A stretch of DNA of 36,451 nucleotides from Thermogemmatispora tikiterensis (GCF_003268475.1 NZ_MCIF01000002.1:2447390-2483840), one strand, 5' to 3'. Counted from the stretch's first letter, positions 24,523 through 34,739 are shown. Program-made: numbers and translations. Notes: generated by a model not told the origin, from the sequence alone.

Positions 24523-25530
24523 ATGATCGGGTTCGCGATCTTTGGCGCGGGTTTTATCGGCACTGTTCATGCCACTAATATTGCGGCGCATCCGCGAGCA
24601 CACCTGCGCTATATCTATGACGTCAATCGGCGGGCAGCTGAACAGCTCGCCCAGCGTCTGAGAAGCACAGTAGCATCCAGCCCGGAGGAAATCTGGTCTG
24701 CTGCTGATGTGGATGCTGTAGTCATTGCTTCCTCAACTAATACGCATGCTACTCTCTTGAGTCAAGCAATTCAGGCAGGGAAGGCAGTTTATTGCGAGAA
24801 GCCAGTAGACCTGGAAATCGAACGTGTCAAGTCCGTCGTCCAGGAGGCAAGACAGTCCCCACGTCCAATCATGATTGGCTTCAGCCGCCGCTTTGATCGT
24901 AATCATCTGGCGGTACACGAGGCTGTTCAGCAGGGAGAGATCGGCAAGGTGGAAATGGTTCTTCTCACCTCACGAGCCCAAGAGCCTCCTCCGCTCAGCT
25001 ATATTCAGGTGTCGGGAGGACAGTTTCGCGACCAGACTATCCATTTCTTCGACCTAGCCTGCTGGCTAACTAACGAAGCTCCTGTAGAGGTCTATGCGGC
25101 TGGTGCCGCACTTGTCGATCCAGCGATTGGTGATGTTGGCGATGTTGACACCTCCATGTTGATTTTGAAGATGCCAAGCGGGGCACTCTGTCACATCGAT
25201 AACAGTCGGCGAACAACCTACGGCTACGACGAGCGCATCGAGGTCTTTGGTTCACGAGGGATGGTACAATCGCGGCTTAAGCCATTACGAGAGATTTCTC
25301 TCTACCGCGATCACCAAGTCATCTCTCCAGGACCTTACCCCAGCTGGTTTGAGCGTCTGGAGCCTAGTTTCGCTACTGCCCTCGATGCCTTTATCAGAGT
25401 CTTAGAAGGCCAGCAGGTGGTCTATCCCACTTTGCTCGATGGACTTCGGGCGCAACTGATTGCCGAGGCCGCTTTGCTTTCCTTACGGCAGAATGTACCT
25501 GTAAAAATTACGTACTGGCAGCCAGCTTAA
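24523..25530 (+). CDS. iolG: Inositol 2-dehydrogenase-like oxidoreductase (335 aa)
   Basis: The Rossmann motif is [17 protein letters not shown]. The EKP motif is [12 protein letters not shown]. The C-terminal domain has [18 protein letters not shown] with the D-x3-H pair expected in inositol dehydrogenases, then [24 protein letters not shown]. Length fits IolG (about 335 residues). It would oxidise myo-inositol to scyllo-inosose with NAD. Of the three paralogues here it is the closest to IolG by motif, but the assignment between paralogues is inferred. AGGAGGTG lies before the ATG. Confidence 0.8.
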   Translation: MIGFAIFGAGFIGTVHATNIAAHPRAHLRYIYDVNRRAAEQLAQRLRSTVASSPEEIWSAADVDAVVIASSTNTHATLLSQAIQAGKAVYCEKPVDLEIERVKSVVQEARQSPRPIMIGFSRRFDRNHLAVHEAVQQGEIGKVEMVLLTSRAQEPPPLSYIQVSGGQFRDQTIHFFDLACWLTNEAPVEVYAAGAALVDPAIGDVGDVDTSMLILKMPSGALCHIDNSRRTTYGYDERIEVFGSRGMVQSRLKPLREISLYRDHQVISPGPYPSWFERLEPSFATALDAFIRVLEGQQVVYPTLLDGLRAQLIAEAALLSLRQNVPVKITYWQPA

Positions 25531-25568
25531 TTAGATTCCCCTATCCTGGATTGTTGGAGGTATCTGCC

Positions 25569-26753
25569 ATGACGCGAAGCATTGGTATTGGTGTGATTGG
25601 CATGGGCTGGATGGGCGAAGTACATAGCCGCGCCTATCGTGCTATCCCTGACCGGTTCCCTGAAAGCGGTTTGCGCCCCCGACTAGTCATCTGCGCCGAT
25701 GCTATCGCTGCGCGCGCTCAAGCCGCACAGCAGCGCTTCGGCTTCGAACGATCTACCACTGACTGGCACGAGGTCATCGCAGATCCAGCAGTGGAAGCCG
25801 TGATCGTAACCGCTCCCAATGACTTACATCTGGAGATCAACCGCGCTGCAGCTCAAGCTGGGAAGCACATTTTCTGTGAAAAGCCTGTGGGTCGTGAGCC
25901 AGAGGAGACTGTCCTGAGTGCGCGCATTGCTCGAGAGCAAGGGGTACTTACCTTCGTGGGCTACAACTACCGTTGGGCTCCCCTGGTACAATATGCGCGC
26001 CAGTTGATCTCTTCCGGTAGACTGGGTCGGATTACTCACTACCATGGGCGCTTTCTCAACGGCTACGCTAGTGATCCACGTGGCTTCCTTTCCTGGCGTT
26101 TTGAACGCCAGCATGGCCTTGGGGCACTCAGTGATCTGATGTCTCATGTCATCGATATGGCTCAGATGCTTGCAGGGCCAATCACACGCGTCGTCAGTGA
26201 TAAAGAGACCTTTATCCGCCAGCGCCCTCTTCCTCAGCCAGGAATAGAGACCCACTATGATATCAGCAGCCAGGATGGGCCTCTTGGCGAGGTGACCAAT
26301 GAGGATTATGTGAATGTCCTGGTTCATTTCGCTAAGGGAGCCCGTGGCATCTTAGAGTCATGTCGCGTCATCAATGGCGAGAAATGTGACATGTCATTTG
26401 AAATATATGGAACTAGAGGAGCTATTAAGTGGTCGATGGAAAGGATGAATCAGCTTGAATTGCAGTGGCGTAATGACGAGAATCCCGCTGAGGATGGATA
26501 TATCACCCTGCTCAGCGGGCCGGCTCATCCCTTCCATCGTCATTTTAACCCGGCTTGGGGGCTCAACCTGGGGTATGACGATCTCAAGGTGATCGAAGCC
26601 TATCACTTCCTCCGCTCCATTGCCGCTGGCCAGCAGGGTGAGCCAGGCTTCGCGGAAGCGCTGGCCGTGGCCCGAGTCCAGCAGGCAATTATGCGCTCTT
26701 GGGAAAGCGGCTCCTGGGAGACAGTTGAATTTACAGAGAAAGATGAAAAATAA
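25569..26753 (+). CDS. Gfo/Idh/MocA-family oxidoreductase (394 aa)
   Basis: The ATG at 25569 follows GGAGGT at seven bases; a TTG 18 bases upstream overlaps the binding site and is rejected. The protein starts [20 protein letters not shown], has [16 protein letters not shown] and [16 protein letters not shown], then [17 protein letters not shown] with the catalytic D-x3-H pair. It belongs to a longer subgroup than IolG. A second inositol or inosose dehydrogenase acting on another stereoisomer is likely; the substrate is not shown. Confidence 0.85.
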   Translation: MTRSIGIGVIGMGWMGEVHSRAYRAIPDRFPESGLRPRLVICADAIAARAQAAQQRFGFERSTTDWHEVIADPAVEAVIVTAPNDLHLEINRAAAQAGKHIFCEKPVGREPEETVLSARIAREQGVLTFVGYNYRWAPLVQYARQLISSGRLGRITHYHGRFLNGYASDPRGFLSWRFERQHGLGALSDLMSHVIDMAQMLAGPITRVVSDKETFIRQRPLPQPGIETHYDISSQDGPLGEVTNEDYVNVLVHFAKGARGILESCRVINGEKCDMSFEIYGTRGAIKWSMERMNQLELQWRNDENPAEDGYITLLSGPAHPFHRHFNPAWGLNLGYDDLKVIEAYHFLRSIAAGQQGEPGFAEALAVARVQQAIMRSWESGSWETVEFTEKDEK

Positions 26754-26796
26754 AGACAATATTTTGGATGTAATAATTGTATCATTGGAGAAAATT

Positions 26797-27705
26797 ATGA
26801 CTAAGCGAACTATTCGTGTTGGTAATGCTCCCTGTTCCTGGGGAGTCATTGAGAATGTCGCAGGAGATCGCTCCGCTTACACGCGGGTGCTAGATGAAAT
26901 GCGGCAGGCTGGCTATGAAGGCACAGAGTTAGGCGACTGGGGCTTTCTCCCGCCAGAACCGTCGCGGTTGCGCACTGAGCTAGCAGCGCGGCAGTTAGAG
27001 CTGATTGGAGCATGGGTAAGCGTCTCGTTGCACGATCCCCAATTCCACTCAGCCAGTGAAGCCGCGGCGCTGCGCACAGCGAGACTAGTGGCTGAGGTAG
27101 GGGGAGCCAGCGCTTTGATTGTGCTTGGCGATAATCCCTATAGTGATCCTGTGCGAACTCGCGAGGCCGGACGTATTGGTCGTGAGCAGGGCTTGAGTGA
27201 GGAACAATGGAACATTTTTGTGGCTGGAGCCAACCGTGTCGCTCGGGCTGTCCTGGAGGCCACAGGATTGCGCTGTGTCTTTCATCCCCACATCGGCACC
27301 TGGATTGAAACTCCTGAGGAGACAGAGCGGTTACTGAGCCTGACTGACCCAACTTGCCTTGGCCTCTGTCTCGATACGGGACATATTCGCTTTGGAGGCG
27401 GTGATCCGTTGGTCAGCCTGCGCCACTACCACGATCGTGTTTGGCTGGTCCACTTCAAAGACCATGATCCACGAGTAGCGGAGCAATCTCGTCGTCTGCA
27501 ATGGAATGCTCTCGAATCCATTGCCCATGGCATCTTTTGCGAGCTGGGACAAGGTGACATTGACTTTCCAGCCATTGTTCAACAGCTCCAGGAGCATAGC
27601 TACTGCGGTTGGATCGTTGTGGAGCAAGACATCCTCCCTGGGATGGGCTCTCCTTTCGAAAGTGCACGGCGCAATCGAGAATACCTCCGCGCCTTAGGTC
27701 TGTAA
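26797..27705 (+). CDS. iolE: Inosose dehydratase-like TIM barrel protein (302 aa)
   Basis: The ATG at 26797 follows GGAG; longer frames overlap the previous gene and are rejected. The sequence carries the IolE pattern: [14 protein letters not shown] at the start, [49 protein letters not shown] and VHFKDHDP, then WIVVEQDI with the last metal-binding Glu. IolE dehydrates scyllo-inosose to 3D-trihydroxycyclohexane-1,2-dione. It lies between the dehydrogenases and the kinase, which agrees with pathway order. Confidence 0.9.
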   Translation: MTKRTIRVGNAPCSWGVIENVAGDRSAYTRVLDEMRQAGYEGTELGDWGFLPPEPSRLRTELAARQLELIGAWVSVSLHDPQFHSASEAAALRTARLVAEVGGASALIVLGDNPYSDPVRTREAGRIGREQGLSEEQWNIFVAGANRVARAVLEATGLRCVFHPHIGTWIETPEETERLLSLTDPTCLGLCLDTGHIRFGGGDPLVSLRHYHDRVWLVHFKDHDPRVAEQSRRLQWNALESIAHGIFCELGQGDIDFPAIVQQLQEHSYCGWIVVEQDILPGMGSPFESARRNREYLRALGL

Positions 27706-27847
27706 CCTGCTGAGCTGGCGTCCATGCGAGGAGCTGAGAAGCTCAGCAGGTTCGACCAAAGGGCAATCAATCATCCTTCCCTGGCAAGTCAGGCAGGGCA
27801 GCCGAATTCGCTGGGGAGGTTCTGCAGGAACAGTAAGGTGCAAGAGT

Positions 27848-28924
27848 GTGTCAAGGAGATACAAGGGGGCGGCAGTGAACCGCATGAATCAGACCAATCA
27901 GAAGAGGTATTCCCTGGATCTCATCACTATGGGGCGGTCCTCACTCGATCTCTATGCCAATGATATTGGGGTTCCGTTTGTCAATATCCGTAGTTTCGCT
28001 GCTTATGTGGGAGGTTGCCCAACAAATATCAGCGTTGGCGCACGGCGTCTGGGATTGCACTCGGCTGTACTAACTGCTGTCGGAGATGACCCTGTGGGAG
28101 ATTTCATCTTGTACTTCCTGCAACAGGAAGGGGTAGTCACGACCTTCATTCCACGAAAGCCAGGATACCGCTCCAGCGCTGTTGTTCTAGGAATTGAGCC
28201 TCCTGATCGCTTCCCACTTGTTTACTATCGTGCCCGAGCTGCAGACTTGCAGCTGACCATCGACGATGTGGTGGTCACTCCCATCGATGAGACTCGCGTT
28301 CTGCTGATTACTGGCACGGGACTGAGCCAGGAGCCGAGCCGCAGTGCCACCTTCTTCGCTGCAGAACGCGCCCACGAGGCTGGAGTTACTGTCGTACTCG
28401 ATCTGGACTTTCGGCCTGATCAATGGGAGGAAGTACGAGCCTTCGGCATCAATGTACGCGCTGTGTTGCCTCTCGTCGATGTCGTAATCGGCACCGAGGA
28501 AGAAATCAAAGCTACCATCCTAATGAACCCGGCTCATCTACATGTGGGGCATTCCCAGATCTCTGATGCTCACGTGGAAGGCAATCTTGTGACAGCCAGT
28601 ACTTCGCTCTTACGTCGAGGGCCAAAGGTCCTTGTGCAGAAGCGAGGAGCAGCTGGCTGCCGGCTGCATCTAGCCCATGAAGGGGCGCCTGTTGAGCAGA
28701 TTGATGTGCCAGGCTTCGCAGTTACTGTCCAGAATGTCCTGGGTGCAGGAGACGCCTTCGCTGCAGGGTTGCTCTATGGGCTGCTGCAGGGATGGGAGTG
28801 GTACCAGGCGGCACGCTTTGCCAATGCCTGTGGAGCTCTGCTAGTCACCCGACACGGCTGCGCCAACTTCATGCCGACCATTGCCGAGGTGCAGGCCTTC
28901 ATAGAAGAACAGGGAGGCTTCTAG
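27848..28924 (+). CDS. iolC: 5-dehydro-2-deoxygluconokinase, PfkB family (358 aa)
   Basis: The kinase shows LDLITMGRSSLDLYANDIG at the N-terminus, SFAAYVGGCPTNISVGARRL, LDLDFRPDQW, and the PfkB ATP/anion-hole motif NVLGAGDAFAAGLLYGLL. IolC phosphorylates 2-deoxy-5-keto-gluconate. The start is uncertain: GTG 27848 has AAGGTG at five bases, while ATG 27884 gives a more usual N-terminus but a weaker site. A possible extra segment near 28513-28590 (TILMNPAHLHVGHSQISDAH) is family-typical in position. Confidence 0.9.
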   Translation: MSRRYKGAAVNRMNQTNQKRYSLDLITMGRSSLDLYANDIGVPFVNIRSFAAYVGGCPTNISVGARRLGLHSAVLTAVGDDPVGDFILYFLQQEGVVTTFIPRKPGYRSSAVVLGIEPPDRFPLVYYRARAADLQLTIDDVVVTPIDETRVLLITGTGLSQEPSRSATFFAAERAHEAGVTVVLDLDFRPDQWEEVRAFGINVRAVLPLVDVVIGTEEEIKATILMNPAHLHVGHSQISDAHVEGNLVTASTSLLRRGPKVLVQKRGAAGCRLHLAHEGAPVEQIDVPGFAVTVQNVLGAGDAFAAGLLYGLLQGWEWYQAARFANACGALLVTRHGCANFMPTIAEVQAFIEEQGGF

Positions 28925-28970
28925 CTAGCTATTTCCTCCCAATTACGGCTGAAAGTAGGAGGTGAAACCG

Positions 28971-30866
28971 ATGAGCAAGCAAGGTACGCGACGCTTGACA
29001 GTAGCACAGGCTCTGATCCTGTTTCTGCGGCAGCAGTATGTTGAGCGAGATGGCCATGAACAGCCTTTCTTCGCCGGGTGTTTCGGAATCTTCGGGCATG
29101 GCAATGTTGCCGGTATTGGCCAGGCTCTGCAACAGATGCCCAGCTTTCGCTATTACCAAGCTCGTAACGAACAAGCAATGGTTCATATTGCTGCAGCCTA
29201 TGCTCGGGTCAAAAATCGCTTACAGACTTTCGCTTGTACTTCTTCCATTGGGCCAGGCGCAACCAATATGGTGACCGGGGCCGCATTAGCTACTATCAAT
29301 CGGCTCCCAGTGCTTTTGCTACCAGGAGATATCTTTGCCCGGCGCAATGTGGCCCCTGTTTTACAACAGCTTGAGTGCGAACACACTCAGGATATCTCCG
29401 TCAACGACTGTTTCAAGCCTGTGAGCCGTTACTGGGATCGTATTACACGCCCTGAGCAGCTGCTGACAGCGTTGCCGGAGGCCATGCGGGTCTTAACGAG
29501 TCCCACGGAGACTGGAGCTGTCACTCTGGCTCTTCCGCAGGACGTACAGACCGAGGCATATGACTATCCAGAAGCCTTCTTTCGAAAACGCATCTGGCAT
29601 ATCCCTCGCCCTCGTCCTGATCGCCAGGCTCTCGAGCAAGCTGCAGTTTCTATTCGAAAGAGTCAGAGACCACTCATCGTCGCCGGGGGAGGGGTGATCT
29701 ATGCAGAGGCCTGCCAGGCTCTTGCTCATTTCGCTGAGCAAACAGGTATTCCCGTCAGCGAAACGATGGCGGGGAAAGGAAGCCTCCATTTTGCCCATCC
29801 GCTCAATGTCGGGCCTATAGGTGTCAATGGCTCTTTGGCAGCCAACCGTCTCGCTCGTGATGCTGATCTTATCATAGGGATCGGCACACGCTATAGCGAT
29901 TTCACCACATCTTCTAAAACCGCTTTTCAAGATCCTCACGTACTTTTTATCAATATAAACGTTTGCGATTTTGATGCAGCTAAACATGCTGCACTCTCAC
30001 TCGTAGGAGACGCTCTAGTGACATTGCAGGAACTGCAACAGCAGCTTCAGGGGTATGAGGTTGACCCTCGCTACCGCAGGTTTGCAGAGGAGCTTCACGT
30101 TGCCTGGGAGCAGGAGATCTCTCGCTGCATCGCTCAGCACCATGAGCCACTGCCCTCTCAAGCGGAATTAATCGGAGTTCTCAACCAGCGGAGCTCACCA
30201 GAATCGATCATTGTCAGTGCCGCTGGAAGCCTGCCCGGAGAGCTGCAAAAGCTCTGGCGAACCTCCCATTCCAAGCAGTTCCATGTTGAATATGGCTATA
30301 GCTGCATGGGATATGAAATAGCCGGAGGATTAGGAGTGAAGATGGCCGCTCCGGAGCGTGATGTCTACGTGCTCGTAGGTGATGGCTCCTATCTGATGAT
30401 GAACAGTGAAATTGTCACATCCCTGCAGGAAGGCTATAAGCTTATCATCATTCTATTCGACAATGCTGGTTTCAAGAGTATTGGCGCACTCAGCCGTGCC
30501 CTAGGACAAGGCGGATTTGGCACGCGGTACGTCTACCCCCAACAGGGAATCTTGCCCGGTGATGAGACAGGAGAGGGAGTCGTAACCCTGCCGGTTGATC
30601 TGGCAGCAAACGCACGAAGTCTCGGAGCCGAGGTGATTGTTTGTCACAGCTACTCAGATTTTGCAGCGGCACTAGAAGGGGCAGGCCATACTGATCGTAC
30701 GACACTCATCCTTGTGGCGACTGATCGCTATGTAACGGTACCTGACTATGAAAGCTGGTGGGATGTGCCAGTAGCGGAGGTGAGCGAAATGGCCCAGGTG
30801 CAAGAAGCCCGCCGTATCTGGGAGAGCAAAAGAAAGCAAGAACGCTATTTTTTCGGAGGCGAGTGA
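28971..30866 (+). CDS. iolD: 3D-trihydroxycyclohexane-1,2-dione hydrolase (631 aa)
   Basis: The ATG at 28971 follows AGGAGGT at seven bases. It is a thiamine diphosphate enzyme with three domains. The N-terminal part has FFAGCFGIFGHGNVAGIGQAL and the catalytic-Glu region YYQARNEQAMVHIAAAYA. The central domain has PLIVAGGGVIYAEA. The C-terminal part has the cofactor motif GDGSYLMMNSE with a downstream NAGF. Length is normal for IolD. It opens the inositol-derived ring to 5-deoxyglucuronate. About 45 bp separate it from iolC. Confidence 0.95.
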   Translation: MSKQGTRRLTVAQALILFLRQQYVERDGHEQPFFAGCFGIFGHGNVAGIGQALQQMPSFRYYQARNEQAMVHIAAAYARVKNRLQTFACTSSIGPGATNMVTGAALATINRLPVLLLPGDIFARRNVAPVLQQLECEHTQDISVNDCFKPVSRYWDRITRPEQLLTALPEAMRVLTSPTETGAVTLALPQDVQTEAYDYPEAFFRKRIWHIPRPRPDRQALEQAAVSIRKSQRPLIVAGGGVIYAEACQALAHFAEQTGIPVSETMAGKGSLHFAHPLNVGPIGVNGSLAANRLARDADLIIGIGTRYSDFTTSSKTAFQDPHVLFININVCDFDAAKHAALSLVGDALVTLQELQQQLQGYEVDPRYRRFAEELHVAWEQEISRCIAQHHEPLPSQAELIGVLNQRSSPESIIVSAAGSLPGELQKLWRTSHSKQFHVEYGYSCMGYEIAGGLGVKMAAPERDVYVLVGDGSYLMMNSEIVTSLQEGYKLIIILFDNAGFKSIGALSRALGQGGFGTRYVYPQQGILPGDETGEGVVTLPVDLAANARSLGAEVIVCHSYSDFAAALEGAGHTDRTTLILVATDRYVTVPDYESWWDVPVAEVSEMAQVQEARRIWESKRKQERYFFGGE

Positions 30867-30885
30867 TCAAGGAGGAAGGACGATT

Positions 30886-31755
30886 ATGGGTTTACTGATT
30901 CGCCCAGTACGCCATAAGCTTTCCATTGAGAGACCAGAACCTCTGCTGGCCATTACTCCTCCTTCCGTTGGTTGGCAATATATCTCATTCAGTGCCTATG
31001 AGCTTCGGACCGGACAGACCATTGCTGGCACTGCTCAAGGCCAAGAAACGGTACTGCTGCTGCTCGCTGGCAGAGGAGAGATTCAGCTCAATGGGCAGCA
31101 GCTGGGCCCCTTGGGGAACCGAGCAAGTGTCTTTGAGGATGCTCCCCCTGCTGCCCTTTATCTTGCAGGAGATAGCTCGTATCAAGTGACCTGCCTCTCA
31201 TCAAGATTGGAGATCGTGCTTGCATCGGTGCCAGCGAACCGCTGCCACTTGCCAGCACGTGTCCTGAGACCGGAGACGATGTCGCTGGAAATGCGAGGAG
31301 CGGGGAATACAGAACGTTACATTCGCCATATCTTGGACACCGACCAGGAAGCCGAACGGATCATAGTTGTCGAAGTAATCACCCCTAATGGTCACTGGTC
31401 ATCATTCCCTCCACATAAACATGATACAGAGAGCCCTCCTTTAGAGGCTTACCTGGAAGAGGTCTACTACTATCATTTCCAGCCAGCTGAGGGCTTTGCT
31501 CTCCAACGAGTCTACTACCCCGGCGACTTGGACGAAACTGTCGCTGTTCATGATGGCGACTTGGTGCTGGTACCACGTGGCTATCATACGGTGGCGGCAG
31601 TGCCGGGCTACGATCTCTACTATCTCAACATCATGGCCGGCCCGCGAAGAAGCTGGCAATACCAGGTTGACCCCATCTTCCGTCATCTGCTGCCGCCCTC
31701 GGGCAGCATCACAGGCAAAATCATCCAGCCGGTGTCTCCGGTCAATGGCGCATAG
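30886..31755 (+). CDS. iolB: 5-deoxy-glucuronate isomerase (289 aa)
   Basis: The start at 30886 follows AGGAGG. IolB is a bicupin, and the sequence shows WSSFPPHKHDTESPPLEAYLEEVYYY, the metal-binding His/Glu cluster, with a second His in VPRGYHTVAAVPGYDLYYLN. Length is usual. It converts 5-deoxyglucuronate to 2-deoxy-5-keto-gluconate, the substrate of IolC. It starts 20 bp after the iolD stop, so the two are surely co-transcribed. Confidence 0.93.
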   Translation: MGLLIRPVRHKLSIERPEPLLAITPPSVGWQYISFSAYELRTGQTIAGTAQGQETVLLLLAGRGEIQLNGQQLGPLGNRASVFEDAPPAALYLAGDSSYQVTCLSSRLEIVLASVPANRCHLPARVLRPETMSLEMRGAGNTERYIRHILDTDQEAERIIVVEVITPNGHWSSFPPHKHDTESPPLEAYLEEVYYYHFQPAEGFALQRVYYPGDLDETVAVHDGDLVLVPRGYHTVAAVPGYDLYYLNIMAGPRRSWQYQVDPIFRHLLPPSGSITGKIIQPVSPVNGA

Positions 31756-31797
31756 AGTTGGATGGTTCGCAGAACAATTACCACTGCGAGGCTTATC

Positions 31798-32742
31798 ATG
31801 ATAAATCGCGAAGTAGACCATGAGAAGCTGATCACAGCCCTTGCAGACCTGCGTATCAAGGAGCCAGATCTTCCAGCCCTCTTGGCCCGCACGCGCAAAC
31901 GTCGCTCTCGCTTGACGACTGATGGTCATCTGGTCATTATAGCTGCAGATCATCCGGCTCGCCGGGTTGTAGCAGCAGGGCAAAATCCCTGGGCAATGGC
32001 CGATCGGGCAGAATTGCTGAAGCGTCTGGCTGCAGTGCTCCAGCAGCCGGGTGTCGATGGAGTGCTGGCAACCCCTGATCTGCTGGAGGAGCTGCTTCTC
32101 TACAATTACTGGCTCCTCAAGCAGGGAGAGAAGGATTTCCTTGAAGAGAAGCTGCTCATCGGTTCTATGAACCGGGGGGGCCTAGCAGGCACTGTCTTTG
32201 AACTGTACGATCCTGTCACAGCCTACACTGCCCGTGATTTGCTAGAGATGAACCTTGATGGAGGAAAGCTTCTTTTCCAATTCGATCCTCAAGCAAGAGA
32301 GAGCGGTCAGACCTTGTACCTCTGCGCTGCAGCATTACGGGAGCTGGCGGATCAACGCCTCCCAGCTTTTCTAGAAGTGGTCCCTCGACCTCCCACTACA
32401 GATGAGCTTGTTCTTCTAGTTGGGGTAGCGACAGCGCTGGGACCAACCAGTAGTCACCTCTGGCTGAAACTGCCAATGGTAGAAGGCTTTGAGCGTGTAG
32501 CCCGCGCAACGACTTGCCCTATCCTCGTGCTAGGAGGAAGCGAGCCTGGCAATTCTAGTCAGCTCCTGAGCCGTATTGAGTCCTGTCTGAAAGCTGGTCC
32601 CAATATACGAGGAGCCATTATTGGGCGAGGAATTCTCTATCCTTCAGATGATAGCGACCCTGCTCAGCTCGCAGCGCAACTAGCGCAACTCATCCACCAG
32701 TCTACGAGTCAAAGGAGCAGCAGCGATCAACAAGAGATTTAA
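31798..32742 (+). CDS. Class I aldolase-like (beta/alpha)8 protein, Cgl0158-type (314 aa)
   Basis: The ATG at 31798 has GAGG before it; the longer frame from 31762 has no binding site. The protein resembles the DeoC/LacD-like (beta/alpha)8 family found in actinobacterial inositol loci (Cgl0158 type): LVIIAADHPARR near the N-terminus, GVDGVLATPDLLEELLL, LIGSMNRGGLAG, FELYDP, then a Lys in SHLWLKLPMVEGFE as a candidate Schiff-base residue and PILVLGGSEP. No IolJ of the class II aldolase type is in the locus. I infer that this protein cleaves 2-deoxy-5-keto-gluconate 6-phosphate to dihydroxyacetone phosphate and malonate semialdehyde. Confidence 0.78.
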   Translation: MINREVDHEKLITALADLRIKEPDLPALLARTRKRRSRLTTDGHLVIIAADHPARRVVAAGQNPWAMADRAELLKRLAAVLQQPGVDGVLATPDLLEELLLYNYWLLKQGEKDFLEEKLLIGSMNRGGLAGTVFELYDPVTAYTARDLLEMNLDGGKLLFQFDPQARESGQTLYLCAAALRELADQRLPAFLEVVPRPPTTDELVLLVGVATALGPTSSHLWLKLPMVEGFERVARATTCPILVLGGSEPGNSSQLLSRIESCLKAGPNIRGAIIGRGILYPSDDSDPAQLAAQLAQLIHQSTSQRSSSDQQEI

Positions 32743-32759
32743 AGCAACAGGAGGGTTCA

Positions 32760-34187
32760 ATGATTCCGAACCTCATCGGTAGCCAATGGATACATCCAGC
32801 GAGAGAAACCCTGCCTATCTATAACCCAGCGACGGGTGAAGTCATCGAGCATGTTCCGCTCTCAGGAGCCGAGGAGGTTGCGCAGGCTATTGAGGCCGCC
32901 CAGGAGGCCTATCAAACATGGTCACAGACCTCCGTCATGGAACGGACACGCTTGATGTTCCGCTATAAGGAGTTGCTGGAACAGCATACTGAGGAACTAA
33001 GCAGGATTATTACACTGCATCACGGGAAAACGCTTGATGAGGCACGTGGAGAAGTGCGACGTGGCATTGAAGTAGTTGATTTTGCTTGCGGTGCACCTAC
33101 CCTGCTGCAAGGCCGGACTTTGCGCCAGGTCACCCAGGGGATAGATCAAGACTTCTACCTCTACCCCTTGGGAGTTGTGACGGGGATTACCCCTTTCAAC
33201 TTTCCCGTAATGATTCCTCTCTGGATGTTCCCTTTAGCTGTTATCGCAGGAAATACTTTTGTCTTGAAGCCTTCTGAGCGTACTCCGCTGGGAGCCATAA
33301 GGCTGGCAGAGTTATTCTTGGAGGCTGGCTTTCCCCCCGGTGTTTTGAATCTCGTTCATGGAGCCAAAGAGGCAGTTGACGCCTTGATTGCTCATCCTGA
33401 TGTACGGGCTGTTTCTTTTGTTGGATCAGCGCCCGTGGCACGCTATGTCTATCGGCAGGCAGCTCATCAGGGCAAGCGGGTTCAAGCAGCAGGGGGAGCC
33501 AAAAATCACCTCATTGTTCTACCAGATGCTGACCTTGAGCATGCTACTGCGGCGATCCTCAACTCTGCTTTCGGCAACGCAGGCGAGCGCTGTTTAGCTG
33601 GCAGTGTGACTATTGCCGTCGGCTCAGTTCAGGAACCGCTGCTCGAGGCCCTCCGTGTAGCGGCAGAGCAACTCGCGGTGGGTCCAGGTATCGAACCAGG
33701 CATTCAGATCGGGCCTTTAATTCGCGCAGAACATCGTGAACGTGTCTTGAGATACGTGGAAGCGGGGATCAAGGAAGGCGCTCAGTTAGTCCTGGATGGA
33801 CGTCGATTCCTGAATCTGCCCGGTTTTTTCTTGGGGCCCACGATTTTAGACCATGTGACTCCGAAGATGACAGTCGGGCGAGAAGAAGGTTTTGGACCGG
33901 TACTCTCCGTCTCGCGAGCTGCGACACTGGGGGAAGCACTTGCTCAAGCTAATGAGGTGGCCTATGGGAACATGGCGGTCATTTTCACCCGGAGTGGGGC
34001 AGCAGCCCGTCTCTTTCGTGAGCGTGTGGAGGCTGGCATGGTAGGAATCAATGTCGGGGTAGCTCAACCGTTCGGCTTCTATCCTTTCCCTGGCTGGCGG
34101 CAATCTTTCTATGGCGATCTGCATCTGCAAGGCTCGGATGGCATAGAATTCTATACCCGCAAGAAGGTCGTAGTCACCCGCTGGTAA
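32760..34187 (+). CDS. iolA: Methylmalonate/malonate semialdehyde dehydrogenase (475 aa)
   Basis: AGGAGG precedes the ATG. The ALDH fold is complete: ITPFNFPVMIPLWMFPLA and FVLKPSERTPLG bind NAD, SFVGSAPVARYVY follows, and the nucleophile is Cys278 in GNAGERCLAGS. As in the MmsA/IolA subgroup, which needs CoA, the position usually holding the general-base Glu reads AAGGAKNH. EEGFGPVLSV lies near the C-terminus. It turns malonate semialdehyde into acetyl-CoA and CO2. It is the last gene of the inositol locus, 17 bp after the aldolase-like gene. Confidence 0.93.
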   Translation: MIPNLIGSQWIHPARETLPIYNPATGEVIEHVPLSGAEEVAQAIEAAQEAYQTWSQTSVMERTRLMFRYKELLEQHTEELSRIITLHHGKTLDEARGEVRRGIEVVDFACGAPTLLQGRTLRQVTQGIDQDFYLYPLGVVTGITPFNFPVMIPLWMFPLAVIAGNTFVLKPSERTPLGAIRLAELFLEAGFPPGVLNLVHGAKEAVDALIAHPDVRAVSFVGSAPVARYVYRQAAHQGKRVQAAGGAKNHLIVLPDADLEHATAAILNSAFGNAGERCLAGSVTIAVGSVQEPLLEALRVAAEQLAVGPGIEPGIQIGPLIRAEHRERVLRYVEAGIKEGAQLVLDGRRFLNLPGFFLGPTILDHVTPKMTVGREEGFGPVLSVSRAATLGEALAQANEVAYGNMAVIFTRSGAAARLFRERVEAGMVGINVGVAQPFGFYPFPGWRQSFYGDLHLQGSDGIEFYTRKKVVVTRW

Positions 34188-34739
34188 GGAAAGGAGGAGC
34201 AAGAGCAGTCGACCGTTCCTTTCAGCTTGAGCCTGTTCCTTCTTTGTCCAAAGCAGGTAGCCGTCTCTTTCCGCCTTCTTCGTGATGCGCTTAGCAACCT
34301 GGTTGGCCTTCTGAGTATCTCCGCAGGCAGTGAGGTTCCAAGAGGTCGATTTGGCTAGCGTCTCGCCAGTACGCCAGGAAGACGAAAGCCTCCGCGGCTA
34401 GACACGAGTGGCGGAAGGACGTTCGACTACTAGGAGCAGAGGCCCGGCAGCGTAAGGCCGGGCCCCTTGCTGAAGGCCGATTCTCCTTCTGGAAAGTCTA
34501 AAGCTAACACGGAGGACTTGAGCGAGGAGAAGCAATTGCCACCGTTCGGCTACTAATTGCCGCGCAGGTTGCCTGACGTCACTCCGGCCTCCAACCTGAG
34601 TCAATAACGATCGCGAGATCGTGTCTGCACGAGCAGAGTCACACGTGCGCCGAGGTCCTGCAAAAATTCATCGAGATTCAGGGCAAAGACCTCTACCCCT
34701 CATCCCTCCGTCCATTGAACGTGTAGGGTTACGATATAG
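34188..34739. other. Intergenic region after the inositol locus
   Basis: No intact gene is supported. The region contains a strong GC hairpin (34441-34464), the 8-bp palindrome TGACGTCA (34574-34581), and a 6-bp stem with a GCGA tetraloop (34607-34622). Base composition returns toward the high GC of the left half across this stretch. Confidence 0.45.
34441..34464 (+). terminator. GC-rich hairpin, possible terminator of the inositol transcript
   Basis: GGCCCGGC and GCCGGGCC pair perfectly over 8 bp around AGCGTAAG. No T-run follows, so termination is not certain; it lies about 250 bp after the iolA stop. Confidence 0.45.
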
